Source of the DNA: JAYZDF01 sp036337945
GTDB lineage: Bacteria; Myxococcota; Kuafuiibacteriia; Kuafuiibacteriales; Kuafuiibacteriaceae
NCBI GenBank assembly: GCA_036337945.1
Contig: JAYZDF010000053.1
Span: 1 to 54,993, forward strand
Direction of reading: 5' to 3'
DNA length: 54,993 nt
The first letter of the stretch is position 1. Every line of letters starts with the position of its first letter. The notes under the pieces were generated by a model. The model worked only from the letters and a program-made list of their open reading frames with translations, was not told the DNA's origin and did no database searches. This document shows positions 16,002 through 25,105 of this stretch, piece by piece. The position numbers and the translations under genes are program-made.

Positions 16002-18623
16002 ATGGCAAAATCTTCTGACTCCTCTGAAATCCCACCGAACCAGCCTCCTGGGGACGCTGACGGTTCCGGCGAGGATCCTAACAATCATCTTCCTGTTCAG
16101 CTCGGAGACGAAATGAGAAACTCCTACCTCGATTACGCGATGAGCGTGATCGTGGGGCGAGCCTTGCCCGATGTGCGTGACGGACTGAAACCTGTTCATC
16201 GCCGTATTTTGTACGCGATGGAACAGCTTGGTAACCATCACAATAAAGCGTTCAAGAAATCTGCTCGTACTGTCGGTGATGTAATCGGTAAGTATCATCC
16301 GCACGGTGACTCGGCAGTCTATGATGCTTTGGTCCGTATGGCTCAAGACTTTTCGTTGAGGGAACCACTTGTCGATGGACAAGGTAACTTCGGTTCGGTT
16401 GATGGCGACCCACCCGCGGCAATGCGTTATACAGAAGCCCGTTTGACCAAATTGGCTGAGGAGCTTCTGTCAGACCTTGAGAAAGATACCGTAGATTTTG
16501 AACCGAACTATGATGACAGTCAGCTTGAGCCGACTGTTCTGCCTACTCGCGTGCCGAATCTTTTGGTGAATGGCGGCCAGGGGATTGCGGTGGGTATGGC
16601 CACAAGTATTCCTCCCCATAACCTGCAAGAAGCCATTGATGCCTGCATTGCGATCATTCGCGACCCGAATATCGAACTTGAAGAACTCATGCGGATTATT
16701 CCTGGTCCTGATTTTCCAACCGGCGGCATCATTTGCGGAAGAGACGGAATTCGCCGCGGTTATCAAACGGGTCGGGGCAGTGTAGTGGTGCGTGCCGTTA
16801 CCGATGTAGAGCCGAAGAAACGAGGCGGGGAGCAAATTGTAGTGACTGAGCTCCCTTATCAGGTGAATAAAGCTCGTCTTATTGAAAGAATCGCAAGCCT
16901 TGTTGGCGATAAGAAAATAGATGGGATTTCTGATGTTCGAGACGAGTCTGACCGCGAAGGTATGCGTATCGTGATCGAGCTGAAGCGTGATGCAGTCGCG
17001 CAAGTTACTCTGAACCAGCTTTGGAGTCACACACCGATGCAATCGAATTTCGGGATGAACATGCTAGCGATTGTTGACGGACAGCCGCGTACTTTAGCAA
17101 TCAAAGATGCTTTGACTCACTTTGTTGAGCATAGGCGTGAGGTTGTCACTCGAAGGTCCATTTTCGAGTTGAACCAGGCGGAGCAGAAGTTTCATATCGT
17201 TCTCGGTCTACTGGCAGCGTTGGACAACATTGATCGCGTGATTGAGATTATCCGTGCCGCGAAAGACTCACCGGAAGCGAAGCGTAACTTGATTGCCGAA
17301 AAGTTCCCGAATTTAGGTAATCTTGAGGCTCTGATTGAGTCCGAAGATAAACAAATTACGGAGGCCGTTGCTCAAGGCTTTGTAAATCTTAGCGAAAAAC
17401 AAGCGCAAGCTATCCTCGAGTTGAGGTTGCACCGTCTCACCGGTCTAGAGCGTGACAAGCTTGGAGACGAAGCACGTGGTCTAAGAGACACCGTGGCACG
17501 GCTACGTGAAATTCTTGGCGATGAGAATGTTCTTCTCGAACTTATTGTTGGCGAGCTTGAAGAGATTCGCGACAACTTTGGTAACCCGCGCCGAACACAA
17601 ATTACGGGACAAGTCGGCGTCTATACCGATGAAGACCTTATTGTTGAAGAAGAGATGGTCGTAACTGTCTCTCACGCCGGCTATGTTAAGCGAACGCCTG
17701 TAACTGAATATCGAGCGCAGAAGCGAGGCGGCAAGGGTGTTGCTGGTGCCAAGACGAAGTCCGAGGACTTCGTGGAAGAACTTTTTGTGGCCTCCACGCA
17801 CGCTTATCTTTTGGTCTTTACCAATGTTGGAAAAGTCTATTGGGTTAAAGTCCATAGCTTACCACTCGGTGGTCGTACGGCTACCGGTAAACCGATGGTT
17901 AATTTCTTGCCACTGGGGCCAGACGAAAAGATGTCAGCCATTTTGCCTGTCCGTGAATTTGGTGACGACCAGTTTGTGATTACAGTGTCGCGAAACGGAA
18001 CAGTGAAGAAGTCATCTCTGTCGGATTACTCAAGACCGCGTGCAAACGGCATTATCGGGGCAGGTATCGCGGAAGACGACGAGCTGATCGCTGCCAAAGT
18101 TTGCGGGGACGATAATGATATCCTTATTGGAACCAGTAAAGGCATGGCTATTCGGTTTAAGGCGAGTGACGTGAGAGCAATGGGACGTCCATCGGTGGGC
18201 GTGCGGGGTATTCGTTTAGATGCTGACGACAAAGTCGTTGGTATGACAGTGTTACAAGCTGGAGCCGCTGTCCTCACTGTCACCTCAAACGGATACGGGA
18301 AGCGAACGAAGACTGAAGAGTACCGGGTCCAACAACGTGGTGGTCGCGGTATTATCCTCATCAAGGCGGGTGGCCGTAACGGTGACGTGGTCGGCGTCAA
18401 ACAGGTTTTTGACGAGGACCACATCATGATCATTACCGACGCGGGCACGATTATTCGTATGAGATGCAGTGGGATTCCAGTGCTAGGCAGAAATACGATG
18501 GGCGTTCGTATGGTCCGAGTTGGGGATGATGAGCGCGTCCAAGGCTTTGCAAACTTAGCTGAGGAAGAAGATGAGTCGGAATCCGCCGAAGTTGAATCTG
18601 TTGAAGGTCCAGCTGAATCGTAA
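16002..18623 (+). CDS. gyrA: DNA gyrase subunit A
   Basis: An 873-residue GyrA, which cuts and rejoins DNA as part of the A2B2 gyrase that introduces negative supercoils. The catalytic Tyr143 lies in Ala-Ala-Met-Arg-Tyr-Thr-Glu. The region equivalent to the quinolone pocket reads His-Pro-His-Gly-Asp-Ser-Ala-Val-Tyr-Asp, so the positions matching E. coli Ser83 and Asp87 are the sensitive Ser104 and Asp108. A GyrA box, Gln-Lys-Arg-Gly-Gly-Lys-Gly, is present in the C-terminal pinwheel, separating it from ParC. The N-terminus has about 20 extra polar residues and the C-terminal tail is acidic. gyrB is not in the window. Confidence 0.97.
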   Translation: MAKSSDSSEIPPNQPPGDADGSGEDPNNHLPVQLGDEMRNSYLDYAMSVIVGRALPDVRDGLKPVHRRILYAMEQLGNHHNKAFKKSARTVGDVIGKYHPHGDSAVYDALVRMAQDFSLREPLVDGQGNFGSVDGDPPAAMRYTEARLTKLAEELLSDLEKDTVDFEPNYDDSQLEPTVLPTRVPNLLVNGGQGIAVGMATSIPPHNLQEAIDACIAIIRDPNIELEELMRIIPGPDFPTGGIICGRDGIRRGYQTGRGSVVVRAVTDVEPKKRGGEQIVVTELPYQVNKARLIERIASLVGDKKIDGISDVRDESDREGMRIVIELKRDAVAQVTLNQLWSHTPMQSNFGMNMLAIVDGQPRTLAIKDALTHFVEHRREVVTRRSIFELNQAEQKFHIVLGLLAALDNIDRVIEIIRAAKDSPEAKRNLIAEKFPNLGNLEALIESEDKQITEAVAQGFVNLSEKQAQAILELRLHRLTGLERDKLGDEARGLRDTVARLREILGDENVLLELIVGELEEIRDNFGNPRRTQITGQVGVYTDEDLIVEEEMVVTVSHAGYVKRTPVTEYRAQKRGGKGVAGAKTKSEDFVEELFVASTHAYLLVFTNVGKVYWVKVHSLPLGGRTATGKPMVNFLPLGPDEKMSAILPVREFGDDQFVITVSRNGTVKKSSLSDYSRPRANGIIGAGIAEDDELIAAKVCGDDNDILIGTSKGMAIRFKASDVRAMGRPSVGVRGIRLDADDKVVGMTVLQAGAAVLTVTSNGYGKRTKTEEYRVQQRGGRGIILIKAGGRNGDVVGVKQVFDEDHIMIITDAGTIIRMRCSGIPVLGRNTMGVRMVRVGDDERVQGFANLAEEEDESESAEVESVEGPAES

Positions 18624-18631
18624 GTGCTGTC

Positions 18632-19414
18632 TTGAGCGATCCAGAGCCTAGTCGTTTTGTTTCTCGTTCTGTACCCTCCGATGAGCTACTGCCAACAATC
18701 ATCGAGGAAGCAAACTTAGACGACGACGGTATATTTGGAATAGAGCGTTTGCTTCTGACTTCTGCCGGACTAGAGCCTGAAGTTCTTCTGTCGCTTTGTC
18801 TTGTGCTTGGGCGTTGTGGCTGGAATAGAAGCCAAGGCACGCTTCGCCAGATGGAAAGAAGATACCAAAAAAGCGGAAAGGAAATAGATGCCCATGTCGT
18901 TCGACTTGCTCTTGCCTTGCTCCACGAATCACCAGGTACTCAAAACGTAGAGCAAGCGGAGGAGGGGTATCGTTTCTCGGAAAGAGGCTCGCCAACCCTC
19001 TTTGTTTCTGATCCGGTAGCTGCTCATTGGCATCGCCAGGGACGCTGGGGGCCGGCAATTCGACCTCGCTTTGATGCGCCTGTAGTGACCCTGAAATGGC
19101 CTTTTGGGGTTTCGAAAACTGCTGAATTGATCTTGGATGGGCGCATCGTAGAGATAAGTCGAGCTGACAATAGTTGTGTCTTGACCCGGGCTTGGTTCCG
19201 AATAGGCTCAAACTCGCGCAGCCGAATAAGGTGGAATCGCGTGCGGTCACTTGGTCGTATTCGTTCAACCAGAAACCAAACAGAGCACCTTGCACTTGAG
19301 GTAGAGGGAAGCCCCATAATTCAAGTGCCCGTTTTTACAGATGATATTGATCTGGTTGAAGAGCTGTTCGGAAGGGTATTGAACCGGATTAAGAACGGGG
19401 CAGTGCATAGGTGA
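18632..19414 (+). CDS. Conserved-looking protein of unknown function
   Basis: I do not recognise this 260-residue protein. It has no signal peptide or membrane segment. The first 100 residues look helical (many Leu/Glu, with Leu-Leu-Leu-Thr-Ser-Ala-Gly-Leu and Val-Leu-Gly-Arg-Cys-Gly-Trp-Asn); the second half alternates beta-like with several Trp/Arg-rich segments. The start is a TTG 8 bp after the gyrA stop with no Shine-Dalgarno, so the true start is uncertain. Its position right behind gyrA suggests co-transcription but gives no function. Confidence 0.55.
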   Translation: MSDPEPSRFVSRSVPSDELLPTIIEEANLDDDGIFGIERLLLTSAGLEPEVLLSLCLVLGRCGWNRSQGTLRQMERRYQKSGKEIDAHVVRLALALLHESPGTQNVEQAEEGYRFSERGSPTLFVSDPVAAHWHRQGRWGPAIRPRFDAPVVTLKWPFGVSKTAELILDGRIVEISRADNSCVLTRAWFRIGSNSRSRIRWNRVRSLGRIRSTRNQTEHLALEVEGSPIIQVPVFTDDIDLVEELFGRVLNRIKNGAVHR

Positions 19415-19447
19415 CCTCCAACCTTTATTAGTGGTAAAGCAAGCCCA

Positions 19448-20005
19448 GTGAGTACTCACAAATTCGCATTACTGCTTTCCGTCACAATGCTTACGGCTGC
19501 GTGCTCTGACCAGCAAGAACAAGAACCCGCGAGAGCCGATTCTGGCGTTGTGACATTTAACTATCAAGACACTGAAAATGATAAAGCAGCGATCTTCCCT
19601 CTGATCGGTCGATGGTATCCGGTGCATGAGGTGCGTCGTTTATCTGATCGAACACTCACCGCGGAGGAGTGGTGCTCAAGACCTGCGGAGCGTATTTTGG
19701 TCGAAATGGAAAAAGCTCGGGTTCAATGTATTGAAGGCACTGAATATGTCGCGAGCGTCGCTGATGTAAAAACAACTACGGTTCCTGACCAGTTTGTTAT
19801 CAGCTTTCGGAGTACCAAGGATGCTCCCCTACGACAGTTGGTTTTTTCCAATGTCATGGGTGTTGCTGCGGAAATCTCCAAGAGCCCCTGTTACGAGGGT
19901 AAGAGAGTTGCTTTCCAGCGTTTCCCTGAATTCGATGTTATTCGCCGTAAAATCGTCGAAGGTCGTCCATGCCCAGCCATGGGAGGGGCGAGAAAAGCTC
20001 CTTAG
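19448..20005 (+). CDS. Lipoprotein of unknown function
   Basis: A 185-residue lipoprotein with a short charged N-terminus, hydrophobic core and lipobox Leu-Thr-Ala-Ala-Cys at residue 19. A short acidic linker follows, then a domain with three further Cys (Glu-Trp-Cys-Ser, Val-Gln-Cys-Ile, Pro-Cys-Tyr) plus Arg-Pro-Cys-Pro near the end, probably paired in the periplasm. No family recognised. The start is GTG. It lies 33 bp after the previous gene and 19 bp before the next, so the three genes behind gyrA may be one unit. Confidence 0.65.
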   Translation: MSTHKFALLLSVTMLTAACSDQQEQEPARADSGVVTFNYQDTENDKAAIFPLIGRWYPVHEVRRLSDRTLTAEEWCSRPAERILVEMEKARVQCIEGTEYVASVADVKTTTVPDQFVISFRSTKDAPLRQLVFSNVMGVAAEISKSPCYEGKRVAFQRFPEFDVIRRKIVEGRPCPAMGGARKAP

Positions 20006-20024
20006 AGTAATAAGCTTAGAGTAA

Positions 20025-20858
20025 ATGGCACACAAACCCGAATCTTTTTATCTAACGTCACGGCTGGCAATGTCCCTCATGCTCGCTTTGATTTCAGGAT
20101 GTACATCAGTGGAAAGTAGGTTGTCGGCTAGAGGCGACGAACTTCTTTACCTAAGGAGGTATGAAGAGGCTGCGCGTCAATTTGAGCTTGTGTTGCATGA
20201 ATGCGGTGACAAAAGTGATGCGGATACGACAGCGCTTCGAATAGAAACTCTACATAAACTAGGGGACTTAAGGCATTTCTATCTCAATGACCAAGACGGT
20301 GCTCTGCGAACGTATCGACGGATAACTGAAATATCACCCGCCGGGAAACTAGCTTTCGAAACGAGGAGGAAAATCATTAAACTGATGAAGTTTCGTTCGA
20401 CAGAGCCAGAGTTGTTACACGCCGAAATTGAAGCTTTGATGAACAGTTACCCTGGTCGAGTCGACGATGAAAGATGGAATCTCGAACTTGCGCAATTGAT
20501 GCTCAATGCACGTAAATACGCAAAAGCTGAAGCTTACGCGCAAAAGGTTTTGAAATCGACAAAGATGGCTTATCGAGCCAGAGCAGCACTGTTGATAGCG
20601 TCTGCCCAAGAATTAGGCGATCGAGTGGCTTTGGCTAAGAAAACTTATGAAGAACTTCTCAAGGAGCAAAATTTGCCAGACGACCTGAAACAAATAACAA
20701 CAGTAAGTCTCGCTCATTGTCTTGAGAAAATGGGTCAACTGAAGGCTGCGCGCGTGGCTTATCTTGACGCCCAAAAGGCGACAAAGAATTCGCGGTTTTT
20801 AGATTCGCGAATTCAGCGAATAGAGCGTCTAATTCTAGAACAAGTGGGCGACAAATAG
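20025..20858 (+). CDS. TPR-repeat lipoprotein
   Basis: A 277-residue lipoprotein with lipobox Leu-Ile-Ser-Gly-Cys near residue 26. The mature part is an array of helix-turn-helix repeats of TPR type: Leu-Arg-Arg-Tyr-Glu-Glu-Ala-Ala-Arg-Gln-Phe, Ala-Arg-Lys-Tyr-Ala-Lys-Ala-Glu-Ala-Tyr and Glu-Lys-Met-Gly-Gln-Leu-Lys-Ala-Ala-Arg. Such proteins act as envelope scaffolds; BamD-like or motility-accessory roles are possible but not shown. The stop is 7 bp from that of the convergent histidine kinase gene. Confidence 0.7.
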   Translation: MAHKPESFYLTSRLAMSLMLALISGCTSVESRLSARGDELLYLRRYEEAARQFELVLHECGDKSDADTTALRIETLHKLGDLRHFYLNDQDGALRTYRRITEISPAGKLAFETRRKIIKLMKFRSTEPELLHAEIEALMNSYPGRVDDERWNLELAQLMLNARKYAKAEAYAQKVLKSTKMAYRARAALLIASAQELGDRVALAKKTYEELLKEQNLPDDLKQITTVSLAHCLEKMGQLKAARVAYLDAQKATKNSRFLDSRIQRIERLILEQVGDK

Positions 20859-20865
20859 GGCGTGC

Positions 20866-22602
20866 TTATGCATCTTCTGCTGGGAGCCAAATAGAAATTG
20901 CTGTCCCGTCATCGACTTGTGAATTGATCGCCATAAAACCCCCGTGCTCGTCAACGATTCGGTTTACAATGGCGAGGCCTAATCCCGTGCCTTTCGATTT
21001 TGTGGTGAAATAAGGAGTGAGCACTTTATCGAGGGTGTCGTTAGGTATGCCAGGTCCATTATCTCGAATGACGAAACGAACTCCTTTGACGGGCTGCTCT
21101 GTATCAATCGACGCTTCAAGATAAATGCAGCCTTCATTTTGACCGATGGCTTCGACCGCGTTTTTCACGAGGTTTACGAAAACTCGGCTGAACTGGTCTT
21201 TATCAACGAGCACTGATGGAAGATTCAACTCCAAAGCGTTTTGTTCTTCGAAAATAATCTTTATGTTCTCGGGAAGCGCACCGTAGAGTCTTTTTACATT
21301 CGCAAGTAACATAACGGGCTCTTCCAACTTGATAATCGGAGTCGGCAACTTCGCGAATTCTGAGAATGCGCTGACGATTCGTGATAGCGCCTGTACTTCT
21401 TCAAGAACTGCTTGGGTGGATTCCTGGAGAATCTCATCAAAACTTGCGTGTTGAATTTGATGTGCCTTCCTTAGTGTTTCCATCGACATTCGCATTGGAG
21501 TGAGTGGGTTTTTGATTTCGTGCGCAACTTGTTTGGCTGCGTCTCGACAAGCGGCCATACGCTCTGCTTGAGCTAATTCTGCCTGAGTGGTCACAATTTC
21601 ACCGACCATATCGTTGAAGACCTCGACCAACTGGCCGACTTCGTCGTTACGTTCCTTCGCGACTCTGATCGTATAATCTCCATCACCCACGCGCTTGGCT
21701 GCGGATGACAACGCGACGATCGGCCGCGTGATTGGTCGAGAGAGCCAGAATCCTCCTAAAATTCCGGCGAGCAGGATAAATAAGTTTGCGAAGATACCAA
21801 TAAACAAGAGCTCTTGTTGAAATTTCTCTAGTTGTGAGATGGGTAGTGATGCATGGATGCGCGATTGCCCTCCGGCATGTCGGTCTGCGTAACCGGAGAT
21901 CGGAACGATATAGATTGAGCCTGAGTTCGCATCGCCATGAGTGGCTCCAAATTTGTAGGTCGCTCCATCGGGAAGATGCAGTGATAATTGTGAACTCGTG
22001 ATTTGTGCAATTCTCTCTAAAAATGAACCATCTAATCGCGTCCCACCGTAAAGAAGTATGCTTCTTGAACGCGAAGGGTCAGTCACAAAAGCAGTGGACA
22101 AAAGAAAAGGTGTAAGTTTCGGCGGGTTCGAAGCGATATAGTCAGAAGCTATTCCTGCCGTGCTCGATTCCACACTTTCAATGAAGAGCTCAAACGGGGG
22201 GGAGTCACCGACAGCCTGGGGCATGTGCGAACTTGACAGAATCGTGCCTCGAGCAGGGCCTGAGCGAGCAATGAATGCTAAAGCAGATAATTCAACTTTG
22301 CTCGATATTTGAGGGGCAACGTCTTCAAAGTCGACAAGCGCGTTAACGTCGTCGGATTGTGCAACCATCTGAATAATGCGGTCGTCTTTACAAAGCTTCT
22401 TTAGTTCTCTCTGTATTCGTTCCTTCTCGCTCGTGAGACTAGAAAGTATGAGGCGTTCGAGATCACGTTGTTGTTTTTCTACTTCATCTTGAATAAATCG
22501 ATCTAAAGTGTTGACGGTAAAGCCTGTTACCGCCATCGAAGGCAATGCCGCGAGCACAAAAAAGAGGATGACTCTCGTTCGGAGTCCAAGAGACTTTCTC
22601 AC
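20866..22602 (-). CDS. Membrane sensor histidine kinase (NtrY-like, orphan)
   Basis: A 578-residue sensor kinase. One transmembrane helix at about 10-30, a large periplasmic sensor region (about 32-262), a second helix at about 265-288, HAMP (about 288-340), HisKA with phospho-acceptor His361 in Ala-His-Glu-Ile-Lys-Asn-Pro-Leu, then HATPase_c with Asn-Leu-Val-Lys-Asn-Ala, Asp-Asn-Gly-Pro-Gly-Ile and Gly-Thr-Gly-Leu-Gly-Leu. The Glu-Arg-Met-Ala-Ala-Cys-Arg-Asp run before the His resembles NtrY-type kinases, in which a Trp often replaces the Cys. No response regulator is adjacent. It starts (GTG) 2 bp after the solute-binding protein gene and is the last gene of the PBP1A operon, so it may sense a wall-related ligand bound by that protein (inference). 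Confidence 0.88.
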   Translation of the reverse strand: MRKSLGLRTRVILFFVLAALPSMAVTGFTVNTLDRFIQDEVEKQQRDLERLILSSLTSEKERIQRELKKLCKDDRIIQMVAQSDDVNALVDFEDVAPQISSKVELSALAFIARSGPARGTILSSSHMPQAVGDSPPFELFIESVESSTAGIASDYIASNPPKLTPFLLSTAFVTDPSRSRSILLYGGTRLDGSFLERIAQITSSQLSLHLPDGATYKFGATHGDANSGSIYIVPISGYADRHAGGQSRIHASLPISQLEKFQQELLFIGIFANLFILLAGILGGFWLSRPITRPIVALSSAAKRVGDGDYTIRVAKERNDEVGQLVEVFNDMVGEIVTTQAELAQAERMAACRDAAKQVAHEIKNPLTPMRMSMETLRKAHQIQHASFDEILQESTQAVLEEVQALSRIVSAFSEFAKLPTPIIKLEEPVMLLANVKRLYGALPENIKIIFEEQNALELNLPSVLVDKDQFSRVFVNLVKNAVEAIGQNEGCIYLEASIDTEQPVKGVRFVIRDNGPGIPNDTLDKVLTPYFTTKSKGTGLGLAIVNRIVDEHGGFMAINSQVDDGTAISIWLPAEDA

Positions 22603-22604
22603 GC

Positions 22605-24017
22605 TTAGTTCTTCTCCAAATATTCAAATTTAAGTGTCTTTTCTTCTCTGTTAAGAATGGCTTTACGTTGTATGACGAGTGGGACTTGTTTGGCGATAAC
22701 AACTAAGCGCGCAGATTCGCGGAGGTCTTTTTCTAGTTTTGCGAGGAGGCTTGATTGTTCTTCACGTCGGGCCATCGCAAATGCACTCATTTGTTTCGCG
22801 TTGAAGATTTCCTTGAAAACGCCGTAATCGGAAGCAACCTCCAATAGGCGATGTAGTTTTGAAGAAGCAAACGACTGAGATGCCTGACTCAACGATATAT
22901 TACGTAGCGCAAAATCGAATTCGCCACTTGTGACTTTCTGCTGGAATTCCGACGTAGGAAGGCTCTTTATTTTCACCGTAAGGCCCTTTTTGACTAATTC
23001 AAATTGAACCCGTTCAGCAAAGCGGATGCTTGCGACACTGTCTTTGTTCAGAATCATCGTGCGAACCTTGCGTGTTTGTTCAAATCGGCGGGAGCGAGGA
23101 AGCTTCTGATGGTGGGCGAAAAAGTTTGTTGCAGGTGACGCTCGCTCTGAAAGATATCGTCTAACTAGTCTTTCTCGGTTTAGCACCGATCGTAAATTGT
23201 TCAGGTCAGTGAAGTTTGCAAGGTCGTCGGAATTAGGGCCAACCTGCAAGACAATGAAGTCTTCAAAATTCGAGGACTCATTTCCTTGCGCAAATGTTTC
23301 TGTCTTTCGGTCGAGGTCATCGATACCAAAAATGAAGTCGGCTGCACCGCTTCTCAGCGCGGCTCGAGCCTTAAACGGCGATATGTTTCCGATATGTTCA
23401 ATCTGATCAACATATGGGGCGCCACGTCGGAACTGAATGAATGATTCTAATGTGGTGGTTTTAGTTGGTGTCACTTTAAATGGGCCAGTCCCAAGACCTT
23501 CGACAGATATAGCGGAACGAGAGGTGGACAATAGACGCATTATGTCCGGATACGGTGGTTGTGTTACTATCTCGAATGCTCCTGATTCCGAAGAGTAGGA
23601 AATGTTCAACTTTGGGTTGATTTCCTCAGAGCCTCGCTGAGTAAAAGGGGCTACGATATGTAGGGCTGGACCGTTCCTTTCTTCCGCAAGCTTATAAAAG
23701 TGATTGATGATGTGCTCATGCTGTAAGGGCTGCCCATTGTGAAGAAAAACGTGTGGTCTAAGCTTGAATGTTAAAACGCCGTTTTTGTATGAAAAATCGT
23801 CTTGAGCGAGTTCCCCTGTGACATTTCCATTTTTGTCCGTAGCAAAAAGTGTTTCGAATACGGACGTCGATAACAACTTTGCTCCCGTGGTGTTCACTCG
23901 AGTTGGTGAGAGTACTTCGATGGGATTGCGATCATAGATCACTACTGTCCCACCTAAAGATGGTAAAGGCGCATGGGTGAGAACCGCCATTAGTCCAAAT
24001 ATCATTCCAGATATCAC
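22605..24017 (-). CDS. Extracellular solute-binding protein, family 5 (peptide/oligosaccharide type)
   Basis: A 470-residue periplasmic binding protein of the SBP_bac_5 type that usually delivers peptides to an ABC importer. Family features: Glu-Thr-Leu-Phe-Ala, Ser-Tyr-Lys-Asn-Gly-Val-Leu-Thr-Phe-Lys-Leu-Arg, then Phe-Leu-His-Asn-Gly-Gln-Pro-Leu and the Gly-Thr-Gly-Pro-Phe motif. An N-terminal hydrophobic segment without a lipobox fits a Sec signal. The start is GTG, overlapping the upstream stop by 4 bp. No permease or ATPase gene is nearby, so it may serve a distant transporter or the kinase encoded directly downstream. Confidence 0.8.
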   Translation of the reverse strand: MISGMIFGLMAVLTHAPLPSLGGTVVIYDRNPIEVLSPTRVNTTGAKLLSTSVFETLFATDKNGNVTGELAQDDFSYKNGVLTFKLRPHVFLHNGQPLQHEHIINHFYKLAEERNGPALHIVAPFTQRGSEEINPKLNISYSSESGAFEIVTQPPYPDIMRLLSTSRSAISVEGLGTGPFKVTPTKTTTLESFIQFRRGAPYVDQIEHIGNISPFKARAALRSGAADFIFGIDDLDRKTETFAQGNESSNFEDFIVLQVGPNSDDLANFTDLNNLRSVLNRERLVRRYLSERASPATNFFAHHQKLPRSRRFEQTRKVRTMILNKDSVASIRFAERVQFELVKKGLTVKIKSLPTSEFQQKVTSGEFDFALRNISLSQASQSFASSKLHRLLEVASDYGVFKEIFNAKQMSAFAMARREEQSSLLAKLEKDLRESARLVVIAKQVPLVIQRKAILNREEKTLKFEYLEKN

Positions 24018-24994
24018 TCAAGAATCTCCCATTCAAAAAGTTGGGACAGTCTGCCGGAGTTTGACCTGAGGGCTAAAATAATTCGCGATCTTCCAGCCAG
24101 CGTGTTTCTTAAAATTGACGATGCTTTTACGCGGCCAGGCAGATTAGCTTCTTGCACAACCGTGCCGTCACTTTCCCGTATGACTTTTATTCTGTCTGTT
24201 TTGTCGGCTGCGAGACTCGACGTCGTAACGAAATTAATCCCGTTGTCTTTTCCTGTGAAAGCACTAAATCCGAGACCGCTCGTATGTTGAACGGTGGTGG
24301 GGATTGCTTCAGTACCAAGACGATGGATTGTATAATCACTGAGAAGTGCATACGTGGTGTCGACTTTCGGAAACGCGAATTCGAGGTAAGCTCGCGAAGG
24401 ACGTTTAGATTTATCGTGAGATGCTTTGAACCACGGACGTCTTGGTGTGTATTCAAATGTCTCGATTCCTTTCGAGGATGTGATTTGTACGGACTCTTGC
24501 TGGAGTAGAAATTCTGGATTAGAAATATTTGCTTCATTAAAAACCAGCGTAGCCATGCCGGTATAGCCGGACTGCGTCAGTAGGAGCGATTTTGTGCCGT
24601 CATTTGACTCGGTACACCGAGCGAATCCGTGTGGGTATCGAGAGCGAAACGTGCTTCTTGAAAGGGCGCGTTGAAGCGGAAATCTGCCGAGTATGCGAAG
24701 AAAATCGTCACGTTGGCCAAAAACGAGGATCTCGGAGGTTGTGACAACAATCAGCTCTTCTCCGCTAGAGTTCTTTAGAAGTTCACAATTGGATAGCGAT
24801 ACAACCTCACCCGCAATAGTTCGAAGTTTGCGGACGTTAGGCTTTTTCAGTGCCGTAACGAGCGGATTTTTTGTCCTACGAAATTGAATCGTTTTTTGAA
24901 AGACGACTGGATTCACTTCGTCGACCCGGTGCCAAAGCCCGCGGTCAACCTGTAAAAGTTTCAGTCGTAGTGATGGATGTTCATGCGAGTCCAA
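24014..24994 (-). CDS. C-terminal fragment of the split periplasmic protein
   Basis: A 326-residue reading frame whose first available start is a TTG with no Shine-Dalgarno. The coding sequence clearly extends upstream of it: the 37 codons before the TTG translate into protein-like sequence with a Gly-Ala-Asp-Tyr-Leu-Leu motif back to the TAA at 25106. The body alternates beta-like segments (Gly-Glu-Glu-Leu-Ile-Val-Val-Thr-Thr-Ser and similar) and resembles a beta-propeller or similar all-beta domain; no named family is recognised. The stop overlaps the GTG of the binding-protein gene by 4 bp. Confidence 0.55.
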   Translation of the reverse strand: MDSHEHPSLRLKLLQVDRGLWHRVDEVNPVVFQKTIQFRRTKNPLVTALKKPNVRKLRTIAGEVVSLSNCELLKNSSGEELIVVTTSEILVFGQRDDFLRILGRFPLQRALSRSTFRSRYPHGFARCTESNDGTKSLLLTQSGYTGMATLVFNEANISNPEFLLQQESVQITSSKGIETFEYTPRRPWFKASHDKSKRPSRAYLEFAFPKVDTTYALLSDYTIHRLGTEAIPTTVQHTSGLGFSAFTGKDNGINFVTTSSLAADKTDRIKVIRESDGTVVQEANLPGRVKASSILRNTLAGRSRIILALRSNSGRLSQLFEWEILE

Positions 24995-25105
24995 AATGTT
25001 AAAAGTGAGTAGGTAATCTGCGCCCTGGCTGCTCGCGAATTCACCAAGTTTTTTTTCGTTGGAGTCCTGGACTGGGCTAAGTCCAAAAAGAGTGACCTTT
25101 CGGGA

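Noticed and set aside
16002..18623. The type IIA topoisomerase gene could be parC.
   Set aside because: A GyrA box (Gln-Lys-Arg-Gly-Gly-Lys-Gly) and a full six-bladed-size C-terminal domain are present.
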